From: Watersipora subatra
Lineage: Eukaryota > Bryozoa > Gymnolaemata > Cheilostomatida > Watersiporidae
Length of the DNA: 64,000 nt
Direction of reading: 5' to 3'
Assembly: GCF_963576615.1 (NCBI RefSeq)
Contig: NC_088711.1
Location: 36,134,121 to 36,198,120 of the forward strand
Positions 34,101 through 44,902 of the stretch are shown in pieces (position 1 is the stretch's first letter; each line of letters opens with the position of its first letter). Under the pieces are notes generated by a model. It saw nothing but the letters and a program-made list of their open reading frames with translations. It ran no database searches and was not told the DNA's origin. Made by a program: the position numbers and the translations under genes.

Positions 34101-37100
34101 CAGATGATTTTCACGCAGACCTTAGAGAGCTATTGTCTTCCATAATAGCTAAAAGGTTTTCAGAATGGAAAGTAACGCTTGCAGACTCTAACAGTAAGTG
34201 ATCTTGTTAAATGGGTTTATCTCTATACACATCATGTTCGTTATGGCACTGCTTTCTTGTCTACCTCTATCTCCCAGTTTCGTTCCCTATTATCTTTTCC
34301 ACTTTACTGGGTCTTAATTCCCTTCTACTAATAATCCTTTGTAGCTTTCAGTTTTTCTTATTCAGCCTCTCAATTTTCAGCAACATTAGTACTTAGGCAG
34401 TCGGGTCAGCCGTGAGATTCCAAAATGTGGCAAAGTGGTTGAGTGACTCGGATGGTATCGAGCCTGACTGCTATGCTGCATGTGTGAGTTCGATTCCTGT
34501 GCCATACAATCTTTTTCCTAACCTTCAAGCATGGCGACGGACGCCACTCTCATTATAGTAAAGATGCTTTTCTCTTCTCACTTTCAAATCTCTGTTAAAC
34601 CCTTCATTTTTCCTTCCTCGTCTCCTACCAAAAACTGTTTTACCGTCTCAATCAACTCTGATACCTTTTACTATCTCGCTATAATTTCTTTTTCTCTCTA
34701 GTTTCTATTATTCTAATCGTATTGCACTTTTGAGTGTTTGCTTCTCTGTATCCTGCTCCTCTTTTTTCTCTTAAACCTCTCTTTCTACTTTAAGACTAAC
34801 ACTATTGTGTGAACTGTGTCTGAACTAGCAGTCTGTTGGCCTGTTATCCAGGGATTACGTGTTTGTCACAATTTCCATTTCCATAATTCATTTCCATATT
34901 ATTTCCATTTCCATAATTCATTTCCATAACATTTCCATAATTCATTTCCATATTATTTCCATAACATTTCCATAATTTATTTCCATATTATTTCCATTTC
35001 CATAATTCATTTCCATAGTTTTTTCCATTTCCATAACATTTCCATAATTTATTTCCATATTATTTCCGTTTCCATAACATTTCCATAATTTATTTCCATT
35101 TCCATAATATTTCCATAATTCATTTCCATATTATTTCCATTTCCATTTCCATATTTTTTCCATTTCCATAACATTTCCATAATTCATTTCCATAATTAAT
35201 TCCATATTATTTCCATTTCCATATTTCTAAAATAAAATTTCCATATCCATTTCCATAAAATTATGGAAATATTTATGTTTATGGAAATGGATATGGAAAA
35301 GTAAACATTTCCATAATATGTTTAGCGATCCCTGGTGTGTACGCATGTGTGCGCGCTTGCGTGTCAAATGAGCGTGTGTGTGCAATCGTCAACTCTTCCC
35401 GAACATGTGATTAATTTATACATAATATGAATATGATACTTGCTTGCTAATATACTTTATTCAGGGTCCAGGCAACATCAAAGCTGTATGCTACCATTGC
35501 CTATAACTAAGCCAGAGACGATTTGAGATAGTTTCTTTCAGACTCCCTTAATAGTTTCTGTAATACCACGGATGTTAGCTGGGTTTGTGTATTACCATTG
35601 TCTATACATGTAGCCGAGCAAGAAACAATTTGAGTTAGTTTCTTCCAGACCCCTTTAATAGTTTCTGTAATACCACTAATGTTAGCTGTTTGTGTATTAC
35701 CATTGTCTATTCATGTAGCCTAGTCTATACAATATAACTCCCCTCTGTTTACATCTTGGATTACGTGTATGTTACAATTTCCATAATTCATTTCTATATT
35801 ATTTCCATTTCCATAAAATTTCCATAATTCATTTCTATAATTTCCATATTATTTCCATTTCCATACCCTTTCCATAATTTATTTCCATTTCCATAATATG
35901 TCCATAATTTATTTCCATTTCCATAACATTTCCATAATTCATTTCTATAGTTTTTTCCATTTCCATAACGTTTCCATAATTTATTTTCATATTATTTCCA
36001 TTTCCATAATATTTCCATAATTCATTTCCATATTATTTCCATAATTCATTTCCATATTTTTTCCATTTCCATAACATTTCCATAATTCATTTCCATATTA
36101 TTTCCATTTCCATAACATTTCCATATTTCTAAAATAAAATTTCCATATCCATTTCCATAAAATTATGGAAATATTTATGTTTATGGAAATGGAAAAGTAA
36201 ACATTTCCATAATATGTTTAGCGATCCCTGCTGTTATCTTACCATCAGTTCAACGGTTGTAGGAACCCTTCCAATGCTGATCGATGTTCAGTGCAAGGTG
36301 AACAGCACTTCAGACAGCGCTACACTCGATGCTTTGCTACCCACTAAGGCTAGCTGTGTTCTGCAGTTAAAGGTATACTATACAAAATGTAATTGTCATA
36401 TTAGTGCATATACTATCAATACGGCAGATCGTTGCAAGTGGTGCAGGTGCTCTAACATTGTTAGTGGGTGATGTTCTATTTACTGCGTTAAAGAATGTTA
36501 TTACCCTAGGACACTTATATTTCGCTAGTACATGTATTTAGTTTCGTGAGTAGCATACAGAGTAAAACTTCGCAGCAACTTAATTTCGCAGCTCTGATGA
36601 GTGCGAAAATATAGTGATGTGAAAATAAATGCAGTGGAACAAACATAATTAGATTCCTCAGGTTCAGTTCACCGATAAAAAAAATTCAATTTGCGACTAG
36701 TTTGTAATTGTGAACCGCAGGTAGAATGGTGTGGCCTAGGTCGATAATGCAATTTGATCGCTTGCTGCCATTTGTTTTTTGGACTATCAACCGGCCCGTA
36801 TTCCCTGGGGCGGCTGGCCGGCTGACTTTTTGGGAATTTTTCACGGCTAAGTACAGTCAAACTCGGATAACTCGTCCTCGGATAAAATGTAACATTTCAT
36901 CTCAAACAAAAGGTTAACTCGAACGGATTTGTTTGGTCAGTTCCAATGCAATGATAAATTGCTTCAGATAACTCGACCTCAAAATCATTTATTCGAAAAG
37001 TTATTTGCCCAACGGCCATGGACACGGTTTTTATCGCTGTAGAATATCACTTCATTCCAAGCCATAGAGACAAACATCAACTTATAGTAGTTCTTAGGCG

Positions 37101-38426
37101 TCATTATTATCATCATCAGCGGCAAAATATTCTTGTTAACGACTTTTATAAAGGTTTACAAAAGATCAAGTTTTACCAAACACCCGCTTGGCCATGTCCC
37201 ATCAAAAGCGTAAAACCTCCGAATGAACTTGAAATAAAATCCGCAAAATTGATCTTGGTTAAAACGTTCAAAAGAAAAAGATGTCTTTTTTCTGAGTGTT
37301 TTAACTGCGGTCAAATTTTGCCTATTTTAATTTAAAAACGTCTAGTCATTCACATCACCTAAAACAAAACAAATCTCAAAAAATAGAAAAATGTTGATAC
37401 TTTCCGATAAAATTTTTTAAAACTTCACAGGAGAGGCCCGGCTGAGGCCCTACATGAGATAAACTTGTTGGGGGCTTACACCGCCCCCCTCCACACCCTA
37501 GGTGTTCATAACTAGTCGCCTAACATTAGCCACCCCAACTTGCAACCAGTGAATACAGGCCTGAGTCTATCAATGAACAAAGCTATTTAATTTTGCGTTT
37601 TCGCTCGTTCGTTATGATAGTTTAGTTTCGCACATGAAATTTTCACGAAAGGATGACTCCGCGAAAATGCGAAAGTTAGATGAGGCGAATACATAAGTGT
37701 CCTAGGGTATGCTAGTGCAGTCCAACCTCAGTTTTAGCTGCATTCCATGCTAGAATCATGTGAATTCTGTAACAAATTTTTCCATTAACATTATCTATAG
37801 CATAAGTAATTTTAATCATTTCAAAATTAAAAATAACTTTTCTAATCGTGTTTGTATTATTTTACACCATAAAATGTATATATGAGAGCTGCTAAAACTT
37901 CACAGAGAAGGGTAAACCATGAAAGCATTGTCGTAGCAGCTTGCATTCCAGCCTTGTTTTTTTATTGGTAAATTTAGTGAAGAAAAGCTTCTGTTCTATG
38001 CTAACAGCAGATAAAAACAAAATAATGCACTAGTATACCATGCCACACACAATATACAGTCAGTATTTTGTGAACCGAAATAGTTGAACACTAAAGATAA
38101 CCAGAGAGGTAAAAAGAGGATCAATGGGGGGGACATTGTGCTCTGCTTATCTTGATCTCAAAGTCCAGTGTTGGACTGCTGCAAGATGTTGAGCTCTCAC
38201 TTCTCTGATTGCAGCTAGTTTGTTGTATCAAGTTGAGTGCAAATTGACATGGATATTTCAACCGTTGCTTTGAATGCTAATCCTTTTTGTATGGCAGATC
38301 GAGGGTGTTGGTAATACCGACAAAACGGAACTCATCGATGTGGAGTTGAGCCGAGAGAAGGTGGATACTATGCTAGATGGATTGAGTAAAATCAGAGATC
38401 AATTGACTTCAGCTATGCAACGATAG
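31187..38426 (+). CDS. COMMD9: COMMD9, COMM domain protein of the Commander/CCC complex; six exons, complete
   Basis: Exons 31187-31240, 31646-31783, 32929-33013, 34104-34193, 36263-36372 and 38298-38426 (stop TAG) join in phase to 201 residues; human COMMD9 has 198. The N-terminal helical half reads MTTAHPPKAK...WQHLLK, PSKEVMVRLCDQ, LSVTKGETRQVITSLSSLLQ, NAFPDDFHADLRELLSSIIA. The COMM domain follows: LPMLIDVQCKVN, SCVLQLKIEG, VELSREKVDTMLDGLSKIRD. These match human COMMD9 block for block, including FPENFHQNL and ELSKETLDTMLDGLGRIRDQL. COMMD proteins form a ring within the Commander/CCC complex that controls endosomal recycling of membrane cargo. Intron 2 appears to use a GC donor (CAG|gcaggt). 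Intron 1 holds a 28-bp minisatellite; intron 4 holds a composite hAT-type insertion ending 24 bases before its target-site copy and exon 5; intron 5 holds a TA-flanked element. The 3' half is duplicated at 42.5-48 kb. Confidence 0.95.
31245..31560. repeat. 28-bp minisatellite, about 11 copies, in COMMD9 intron 1
   Basis: The unit is ggttagttcactctatgact plus aatatgtt, with gactaa/ggctaa variants. It begins immediately after the 5' splice site of intron 1. Confidence 0.95.
31784..31789 (+). promoter_or_regulatory. COMMD9: Non-canonical GC 5' splice site of COMMD9 intron 2
   Basis: Exon 2 must end in phase 0 at CAG (31781-31783) to join GTC ATA ACG of exon 3. The intron then starts gcaggt. The nearest GT (31787) gives the wrong phase. 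With the GC site, the joined protein aligns without gaps to human COMMD9 over this junction (36 residues each between the SVT and the Phe after FP-D/E). Confidence 0.75.
33895..34025 (-). mobile_element. Minus-strand tRNA-like SINE remnant in COMMD9 intron 3
   Basis: The reverse complement has a gtgatgggttggcttgcgtg box A-like part and ggttacaagttcaaatcc as box B. A diverged duplicate lies at about 44150-44305 as part of the segmental duplication. Confidence 0.5.
34392..34564 (+). mobile_element. tRNA-derived SINE in COMMD9 intron 4
   Basis: It has gtggcaaagtggttgagtga (box A region), gtgtgagttcgattcctg (box B with GTTCGATTCC) and the tail ctctcattatagtaaagatg. It is duplicated at 45191-45363, so it predates the segmental duplication. 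Confidence 0.75.
34866..35335. repeat. Degenerate (t)ttccataa array, unit A of the hAT composite
   Basis: It consists of tandem mixtures of atttccataattca, tatttccattatt and cataacatttcc words. The 3' end turns into an inverted repeat in which ttccataaaattatggaaat forms the hinge, followed by gtaaacatttccataatatg. Confidence 0.9.
35486..35730. repeat. About 105-bp tandem duplication inside the hAT composite spacer
   Basis: Two and a partial third copy of a unit containing accattgcctata / accattgtctata, atttgagatagtttcttt and tagtttctgtaataccac. Confidence 0.8.
35768..36220. repeat. Degenerate (t)ttccataa array, unit B of the hAT composite
   Basis: It has the same vocabulary and the same closing palindromic block as unit A. 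Its last base lies about 32 bases upstream of COMMD9 exon 5. Confidence 0.9.
36504..37707. mobile_element. TA-flanked Tc1/mariner-type non-autonomous element, 1204 bp
   Basis: Terminal inverted repeats CCCTAGGACACTTAT are flanked by TA (36502-36503 and 37708-37709). The duplicated locus at about 45904-45925 is empty and has a single TA in the matching place. Subterminal ttcgc-rich words recur in inverted form at both ends. The interior contains repeated ggataactcg words (36860-36985), a 105-codon open frame (37018-37335) with no recognised domain, and the GC-rich segment shared with 628-716. It sits in COMMD9 intron 5. Confidence 0.8.
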
Positions 38427-39860
38427 AGCTATGCAACGATAGACTTGTTGCGCTGCCTTCAGAGTGGCACTATGCAATAGTGAACTATTGACAAAGGTCA
38501 GCTCACAATTTGTTTACATCAACACACAAAGCCGGTGAAGTGGCTTCATTTGCTACAAAGAAATCGAAGTGGCAGCAATCACAGCAAGTTCATCTATAAA
38601 ATTTTCCTGATTCGCAGTACGAGCATTACTACTCACATACCTCTTGCTCAACTTTCATGGTATTGAATTATAGCAATTTCTGCCCATCAATACTTGATTT
38701 GGACAGCATGTGAAGCCAACTCCAGTCTACACCCATGAAATCTTGAGGTGACTTGCTTATATGTAACATTTCCATAAAGTGATTGCAAAGCCTGCCAATG
38801 GTACTTACATACCTGCTGCGGGTCATATTTGGAATGTTTTATTTATTAGATATGAATTCGGAATATATTCTCTCAAATATATTGTAAATTACAAAAATAT
38901 TGCTAATGTAGAAGTCCTTGTGCAATCACTGGAGCTTTTAGCGATGATGTGCTGTGGGTAGAGTACAATTTGCCAAAGTAATATGATACTGGACTCGCTA
39001 AAACTTGTGTAAAATACCCGAGCACATGTTTGGGTGAATTTGTGACATCGTTATGAATCAAGGCAACTAGTGAAATACATTCTACTAGAAATGACTTAAA
39101 TTAACCGAATGCTGGCACCGGTGAGAATAGCCCTTGATAGCATTTTCATAGGGCGTGACCAGGTATTTATAATGATCTGCCAAGTATATAAGTGAGGTCA
39201 CGGGTTCACTTTTGAAATGTTTAAAAATAATATAAAAACATAAATATATAAACTACTGACTGCTCATTGCCTAGAAGTTAAACAATGACCATAACAATCG
39301 ATACTTTCCGTACAGTCATCGCTCCTAACCACACTTCTATGAATAATCGATGTCTCCAATCAAGCTTTGTCTGGGATAATCGCCAACTGGTGCAGACGTT
39401 CTACATTTTTATCACCAGCCTTCCAACTACATGTGCTGTTTTTATCGAAAGCAAGAAGAACGCATCGTTTACCTGTTTAAAACATATCAGCTAGTAGAAT
39501 GAGTTTTTGTAATGTATTCAATCGGTTGATAGATATGGGCAGAAGTTCAATAATATACAACAACACTGATATACGCTAACAAGATGTATTGTAATATCAG
39601 CTTTTTCGCTACTACGCTGACACACTGCGACATGTGTTCCATTTGTTATTATAGTAAATTTGTTTTGTTGGATAAACGCATATGCTTGATACTTCTGAAC
39701 TAAAAATCTCCCAGCTGTAAGTCTCACTCGAATATAAGCTTCAATTACACAAGTTATCAGCATTGTATACTCAATAAAAAACACTATAGTATCAGCCACA
39801 CTCACTTCTCATGCAAAAGCTCTTATGCTCTCCAAATATTTCTCTTCATCTAGTGATCAC
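38427..39860. other. COMMD9 3' flank, part of the duplicated block
   Basis: It is closely matched at 46626-48060. No additional gene was recognised. Confidence 0.5.
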
Positions 39861-39864
39861 CTTC

Positions 39865-40143
39865 TTAGGGAATCAAAGTAGCAAGTTGGATCTCCTTCGT
39901 CTGCACATTTGCTGCCTCTTTGATCACAATCTGGGCAACAAAATATGACAATTTGTTAAGGCAGTCATCATTATCACTCGAGCCCAGATTAGAAATCTGA
40001 TGAACATCAAACTGTTTTCTAGATCTCTCATAAACAATAAACTTGGTAGCATTATTATCAGCTAATATTTTAAGCTGCTCTACACCAACACAGATAATTG
40101 ATTGCCAAAACAGTTTTAACCTTAAGTTCTTAATTAACTTCAT
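39865..40143 (-). CDS. Possible small gene, unrecognised
   Basis: A 92-codon ATG-started frame on the minus strand with balanced composition (segments IICVGVEQLKILADNN, FIVYERSRKQFDVH, YFVAQIVIKEAANVQ) in otherwise AT-rich DNA. No family was recognised and no splice partner found. The codon mix looks more protein-like than neighbouring chance frames, but AT-rich DNA produces frames of this size by chance. It lies in the unique DNA between the two duplicated blocks. Confidence 0.25.
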   Translation of the reverse strand: MKLIKNLRLKLFWQSIICVGVEQLKILADNNATKFIVYERSRKQFDVHQISNLGSSDNDDCLNKLSYFVAQIVIKEAANVQTKEIQLATLIP

Positions 40144-40534
40144 AGCATTTTAGCAAGCGGCAATCTCAATCATTAAATTGTTCATAAATTAACACTGTTA
40201 CCTGCGATATGCTGTCTAGACAAAATGCAGTATTTTTCACCTTTAAATAGGGTGTTTTAGCAAAGCTCACTTCAGGTTTTTATTACCTCACTCGTGTTTG
40301 TAACTATGCACAACATATTTTGTATTTGTTTCTGCTATGACTGCGTTCTACCTGCTGCTGTTCACTTACTTTTTTATTAGTGTGTAAAATAGCTTTCATC
40401 GTGACTTATGATTGTTATAGCCACTGTTATTATGTATTTTATAGTTTTTTATAATATTTTCAAAACCCTTTTTGAAAAGCGTTACACTAGGGGTTTTTAG
40501 GCAATTTGTCCACCTCTAGCATTGTACTAGTGCA

Positions 40535-40925
40535 GGATTTTCAATTTTCTATTTTAGCAATGAACTTTGCTTGTGGCACTCTTGAGAAATATCCCTTACT
40601 AAGATCAGCCTTGGCCATCAATTCTTTGTTCAAGGCTGAATTTCTTAATCTTTGATCCCTTGACATCCATTGTGTTTGTTGCAAACTGATACAGGACTTA
40701 TCTACCTCTCCAAAATCAGCACTTGGGCTGAGTGGCTCGGCTTTGGCCAAATAGTCCATGTTCATTTCCTTCCTTGCATGTTGCTTCTCTAAAAGTTTGA
40801 AAATATCATCAAACCCTCTCTGCCCTATAGCTTTTAGAAGAGTGTATTTTCACTCTCGAAGGAAGTCGTCCTTTGAGCTGAAGCTCCTGTATTTCTGCAG
40901 CAATTGTCAATTAAGGGGAGAACCT
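40535..40925 (-). pseudogene. Coding remnant of an unidentified gene
   Basis: The minus-strand frame ending near 40541 reads, upstream of its first ATG, through AIGQRGFDDIFKLLEKQHAR, then MNMDYLAKAEPLSPSADFGE, SLQQTQWMSRDQRLRNSALN and KADLSKGYFSRVPQAKFIAK. Further upstream the same frame has YRSFSSKDDFLRE followed by a stop. The charged, helix-like composition is protein-like, and the internal stop suggests a decayed exon, retrocopy or transposon gene. No family is recognised. Confidence 0.35.
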
Positions 40926-40929
40926 GTTC

Positions 40930-42490
40930 CATCTCTTACTATGAGGCATATCTTCACCATTGCACAGTTTAGGAGAATTTCCAAATGCGAAGCACTTAAG
41001 TTTATATCGAGGTCATCTTGAGGTCAAATAGTTAGCAAGTTGCTGCTGATAGTGGTACTCCAACACTTTCACTCTTTACTTCAACAGAAATATGCAAGGA
41101 AAGTGCTTGTTCTTTTATTTCTACACTCAATCTTCATATTCCACCAACCACGGGTTGCTTCTCTAATTGTTCACTCAGTATTGATATCAATACTGTGTAA
41201 TGTCTTCAGCATAGGTAAGTTCAGGATGGCTCAGATCTCTTACCTTATCAGTTCGATTGGCAAGTGAAAGCTATCAGACCATCATTGTTCAGAAATCATG
41301 TGATTCAACCAAACCATGCTGCAGTCAGATTTATCTCAACATGGGTAGATAACTCCAGTTCTTACAACTTGTTTTTTATTGTTCTGTGTGATGCTAGTAT
41401 ATCCACAGTTGTCCATGTCCATAATGCTCCACAGTTAGACTAGAGTGTGCTGATAATTTTATGCGGTGGATTTTGCATGTGCCCTCTTTATGTTATATGA
41501 ATGGCAGAGCAAAGAGTGAGAAGGAGAAAGGGAGATTCATTTTACCTTACATAATTGTCTATCCTATCGAGTTCATTAATATTTTGTCTGGTATATTTTT
41601 ATTAACATGGCTAGTAAGCATCTGTGCATTTAGTATAGCTTTCATATGACCAATGTTGGAATTAGATTCGTTTGAAATAATGTATGCATGCATATCTGTA
41701 AGGTACACAGATGATGAATTGGGCTCAGAAGTGTGTTACATTCTTTATTGTAATTATTACAATCTTGTTACACAGGTTCCTTATCTACATCTTTGGGTGT
41801 CTTTATATCCTAACATTTTTATCATTGGCTGACAATCTATGCGGTTAAGTCTAGTCGAGTCATTTGTTTTTGTCTATTTAAGCTGTACCTGTTTTTAAAA
41901 TGGACTGCTGTAGATGTTCTTGTCTGAATGTGAAGTTCAGCCTATTACACACTTGATAAGAATAAGGAATTACATGTAAGTAGGCAGATACCTTGTGCAC
42001 ACTAACAGACTCTCCTGTTAGCGCACAGCATGGTTGCATGACCTTCATACATGTACACCACCAGAATATGTCACATAAAATTGATCAGGCCCGCAGCAAC
42101 GATGCATGTTTCCTGTTTTTTTGGTCGCTACATAAAAGGCTCTGCTGGTTGAACAGGCAGCGGGGTTAGCTGTTTTTTATACAGTGTGAATTCACTGTAC
42201 TGCATCGCTTCCCAACACCAAGTTAGATTTGTTGCTTGCTCACTATCTGTTGGATTTGTGTTGATAAGCAAGAGTTGCCTAGTCTTGCAGTTGGTTCATT
42301 GTTAGCACCCAAATTTCAGCATCCAGAGTCCAAATTTATAAAAAAAAAATTTTTTACCAATCCTTAAAACCTCCAAAGTCATCTAGTAGTTATAGCTAGA
42401 AAGAAATGACAGATGATGTAATGAAAAACAGCTTGAAATAAGTGCAAGTGAAGAGGCTGACCGTAAATAATAGAATAATGGAAGCTAAAA
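40930..42490. other. Unique spacer between the duplicated blocks
   Basis: No supported gene or RNA. A short agagtgagaaggagaaaggg purine-rich stretch is near 41511. Confidence 0.4.
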
Positions 42491-42546
42491 TTTAACAACT
42501 ATTAAATATAAAAACCAAAAATATCATTAAGTAATGTTAATTTTAA

Positions 42547-43422
42547 GGTTGACTTGCAACAAAATTCACATTACAGTTATTTGGTATCAAAAGATTCACC
42601 ATGTCTTACTCTATTGTGTTGTAGGTGCCAAATGTGTGGAAAAGTGATTACAAGCTCTTAAAAGCTCAAAAACGAAAAGCCGCCGTAGATTGGAATCTCT
42701 TTATTTCTCTGACGTAGTCATGAAATTTATTTATTGTCTTGTCACGGATGTTCTCACATGAATTGAAAGGCCAATACAAAGTTCAATATAAAACTTATCG
42801 TAGCACTAGTTTATGACAAACACTTCGAGTTTTACCGTAGACCCCCATATCAAATATAAATGCTCGCTACTTTAAAGTTTTGTTTCGACTTGGTCTAATC
42901 GTCAAGTCGTAATCTGATCATGTGACTCAATACTTCGCAAATCATTTTTGCAGCACTTTTCGATTATCACAAGTGACCAACAGGATTGTCATGATTATCA
43001 GACAATGATATGTACTCCTTCGAGGTAAGGCTAAAAAATTAAATGATCTTTTACGGTAAGTTATAAGATATCACTGCTAAAAGTGACAGCATTACAATGA
43101 CGATAAAACAGACGCGTAAGAACAATAGACATAGTTTTGTTGAATGCGTGAAGTATATTTGTGAAAATATTTCGACGAATAAGGTTACACGAAAGTGTAA
43201 ACAGAAACCATCTCTCACAACTACGTCACATTTGAGCCGTTTTGGAAAGAGAATCCAAACTACGGCGGTCTCGTGTGGCTGCGATTAACTGTTCGTTTTT
43301 GAGCTTTAAAGAGTTTGTAATCTCATTTCCACATATTTGGCACTTACCACACAACAGAGTAAGACATGGTGAATCTTTTGATACCAAATAACTGTAATGT
43401 GAATTTTGTTGCAAGTCAACCT
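42547..43422 (+). mobile_element. TTAA foldback MITE, family T1, copy 2 (876 bp)
   Basis: It starts GGTTGACTTGCAACAAAATT after TTAA (42543-42546) and ends AAGTCAACCT before TTAA (43423-43426). The interior matches copies 1 and 4 in the same orientation. The corresponding position in duplication copy 1 (about 33585-33592) has no insertion, so this copy arrived after the duplication. Confidence 0.88.
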
Positions 43423-43439
43423 TTAATGTTCATGTAGTT

Positions 43440-43577
43440 CATGTTACACTGCTGTCATATCTCTATCATTACCTCTATGTACTGTCTGTCTCTCGAGTCA
43501 CCAAGGCTACATATGTTACACTGCTGTCATATCTCTATCATTACCTCTATGTACTGTCTGTCTCTCGGGTCACCAAG
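43440..43577. repeat. 69-bp tandem duplication private to copy 2
   Basis: The unit starting atgttacactgctgtcatat and ending caccaaggctac occurs twice, whereas copy 1 (33605-33680) has it once. Confidence 0.9.
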
Positions 43578-43701
43578 GCTACTTTTCAGTTCACCGACTT
43601 TAATGTGAGGCATTGTGGCGATAAATACCTGTTTTAGTATCACTGTATTTGGTTTATTACTTTTAATTTAGTTTTGTATATATAGCATTTTAAATAGTTT
43701 T

Positions 43702-44103
43702 ATCTCTATATATTTCTCAGAGTTGGTGTGTTCGTATGTGTGTCTCTCTGGCTATAGCTATTAAAATCTTGGAATAAAGAATCCTTACCAAAGAAGGTTT
43801 GATCGCAGACCCTCCCATTCGCCAGTCCAACGCCGTACCAATAAGGCCACAGAGATTTATTTGTTCGCTAGCCGATATAATGTATGTCGCTATATGAGAG
43901 CATATACCCAACGGCTTTGCGTATTATGCAGGGTGATTGCATAACGTCATGGAGGCGAATAGCTCTCATTAGTAAAGTTCCTCAAATTTTCCATTGGCAA
44001 TGTGCCAGGCTAATAGTAAGTGGCAAGCAACTTTCATTACTTCTCATTGTTTATAAGCTGATTTTTAATACCCGGGCAATGTCGGAAAGCACAGCTAGTA
44101 TAA
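43702..44103. mobile_element. SINE-like insertion private to copy 2
   Basis: The reverse complement of 43800-43860 shows a tRNA-like head (gtggccttattggtacggcg and a ggtctgcgatcaaacc box B). The far end carries cccgggcaatgtcggaaagc and acagctagtata, a SINE-tail style. Copy 1 joins the flanking sequences directly at about 33845. Confidence 0.6.
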
Positions 44104-44902
44104 TATAAATCTCAGTGTTTGTCTGTCATTTGTCTGTCCAGTTACAGCTACAATTAAAGTTTTCAAGTACAAAAAATCTGCTTTGCATAGGATTTGAACA
44201 TGTAACCTGCAGGTCTGCAGACAGGCAAGCCAACCCATCACACTATGGGTCCAACTGCCCATAGTGATTAATAATAGTGCACATATTCATTACATCGGTT
44301 AAAATACTCGTGCTTGAAGCGCTTGAGAAAATACGATTGGTTATTAACTAGCACACTTGATCATTATGTGTAACGCAACGGTTTTTTAGCTGGCTTCTAT
44401 CACAGCTTTTACTACAGTAAAGGTTTAGACTAGCTTAAGTTACTAGCTTACCAGTTAAGTTGCTCAAATTCATTAAGTAATTATTTTATTGCTCATGCAC
44501 CACTAGGCATTCACTGGTAGTTTGATATAATGCGTTCGTATTAATGCTGAATGTTGAATATTCAATTTTTATCATTTGTGTATTAAATGAAGCACAATGT
44601 ATTTTCATTAGAGTATTTAGTCCATCATATGATAATTTTGGCATCTGATTCAAACCTTGGAACAGATTAGCTTGGTAGGTCAGTCTGGCTGTATAGTTGA
44701 ATGTTTTAGATTTAGGACTTATCATCTCTTGTTTATTCTCAACTCGTATAAGGGAGACCTTCTAAAAATTCTAATTTTTTTCAAGTTCCAGTTTTTTACC
44801 AGTTGCATGTCACGTATGCTGTTTTTACTATTAGTAATATTCTTCTTATAGTGGCCTGTTTGCTCAATAATTTCAAAGTTTTTTTATATCGTATGTTGGC
44901 AG

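Larger units (their letters stand above)
34841..36238. mobile_element. Composite hAT-type insertion with 8-bp target duplication
   Basis: The inserted DNA (34849-36230, 1382 bp) is bracketed by a perfect direct repeat ctgttatc (34841-34848 and 36231-36238). The duplicated locus at about 45637-45660 has one uninterrupted ctgttatc, an empty site. The ends are CAGGGATTACG and CGATCCCTG, short inverted CAGGGAT termini typical of hAT elements. Inside are two related units, 34849-35344 and about 35755-36230, each made of ttccataa arrays and each closing with the same roughly 105-bp palindromic block, separated by about 410 bp of other DNA. No transposase is encoded. Confidence 0.85.
33590..39800. 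repeat. Segmental duplication, copy 1
   Basis: This block, from gttcatgtag (about 33592) in COMMD9 intron 3 to about 39790, aligns in the same order and orientation to 43427-48060. The shared parts include COMMD9 exons 4-6, the gene's downstream flank (for example caagtatataagtgaggtca at 39180 and 47466) and the end near gatatgggcagaagttcaat. Differences are small in the exons but include several large insertions private to one copy. Confidence 0.9.

Noticed and set aside
34397-34520. Possible tRNA gene (gtggc-agtgg, gttcgattcc)
   Set aside because: Box A and B are present, but the sequence does not fold into a clear cloverleaf, and it has a SINE tail and relatives; treated as a tRNA-derived SINE.
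36230-36262. Earlier acceptor (ccatcag, ending 36248) for COMMD9 exon 5
   Set aside because: Its phase leads to a stop after exon 4; the acceptor ending at 36262 (ggttgtag) keeps phase and aligns with the family.
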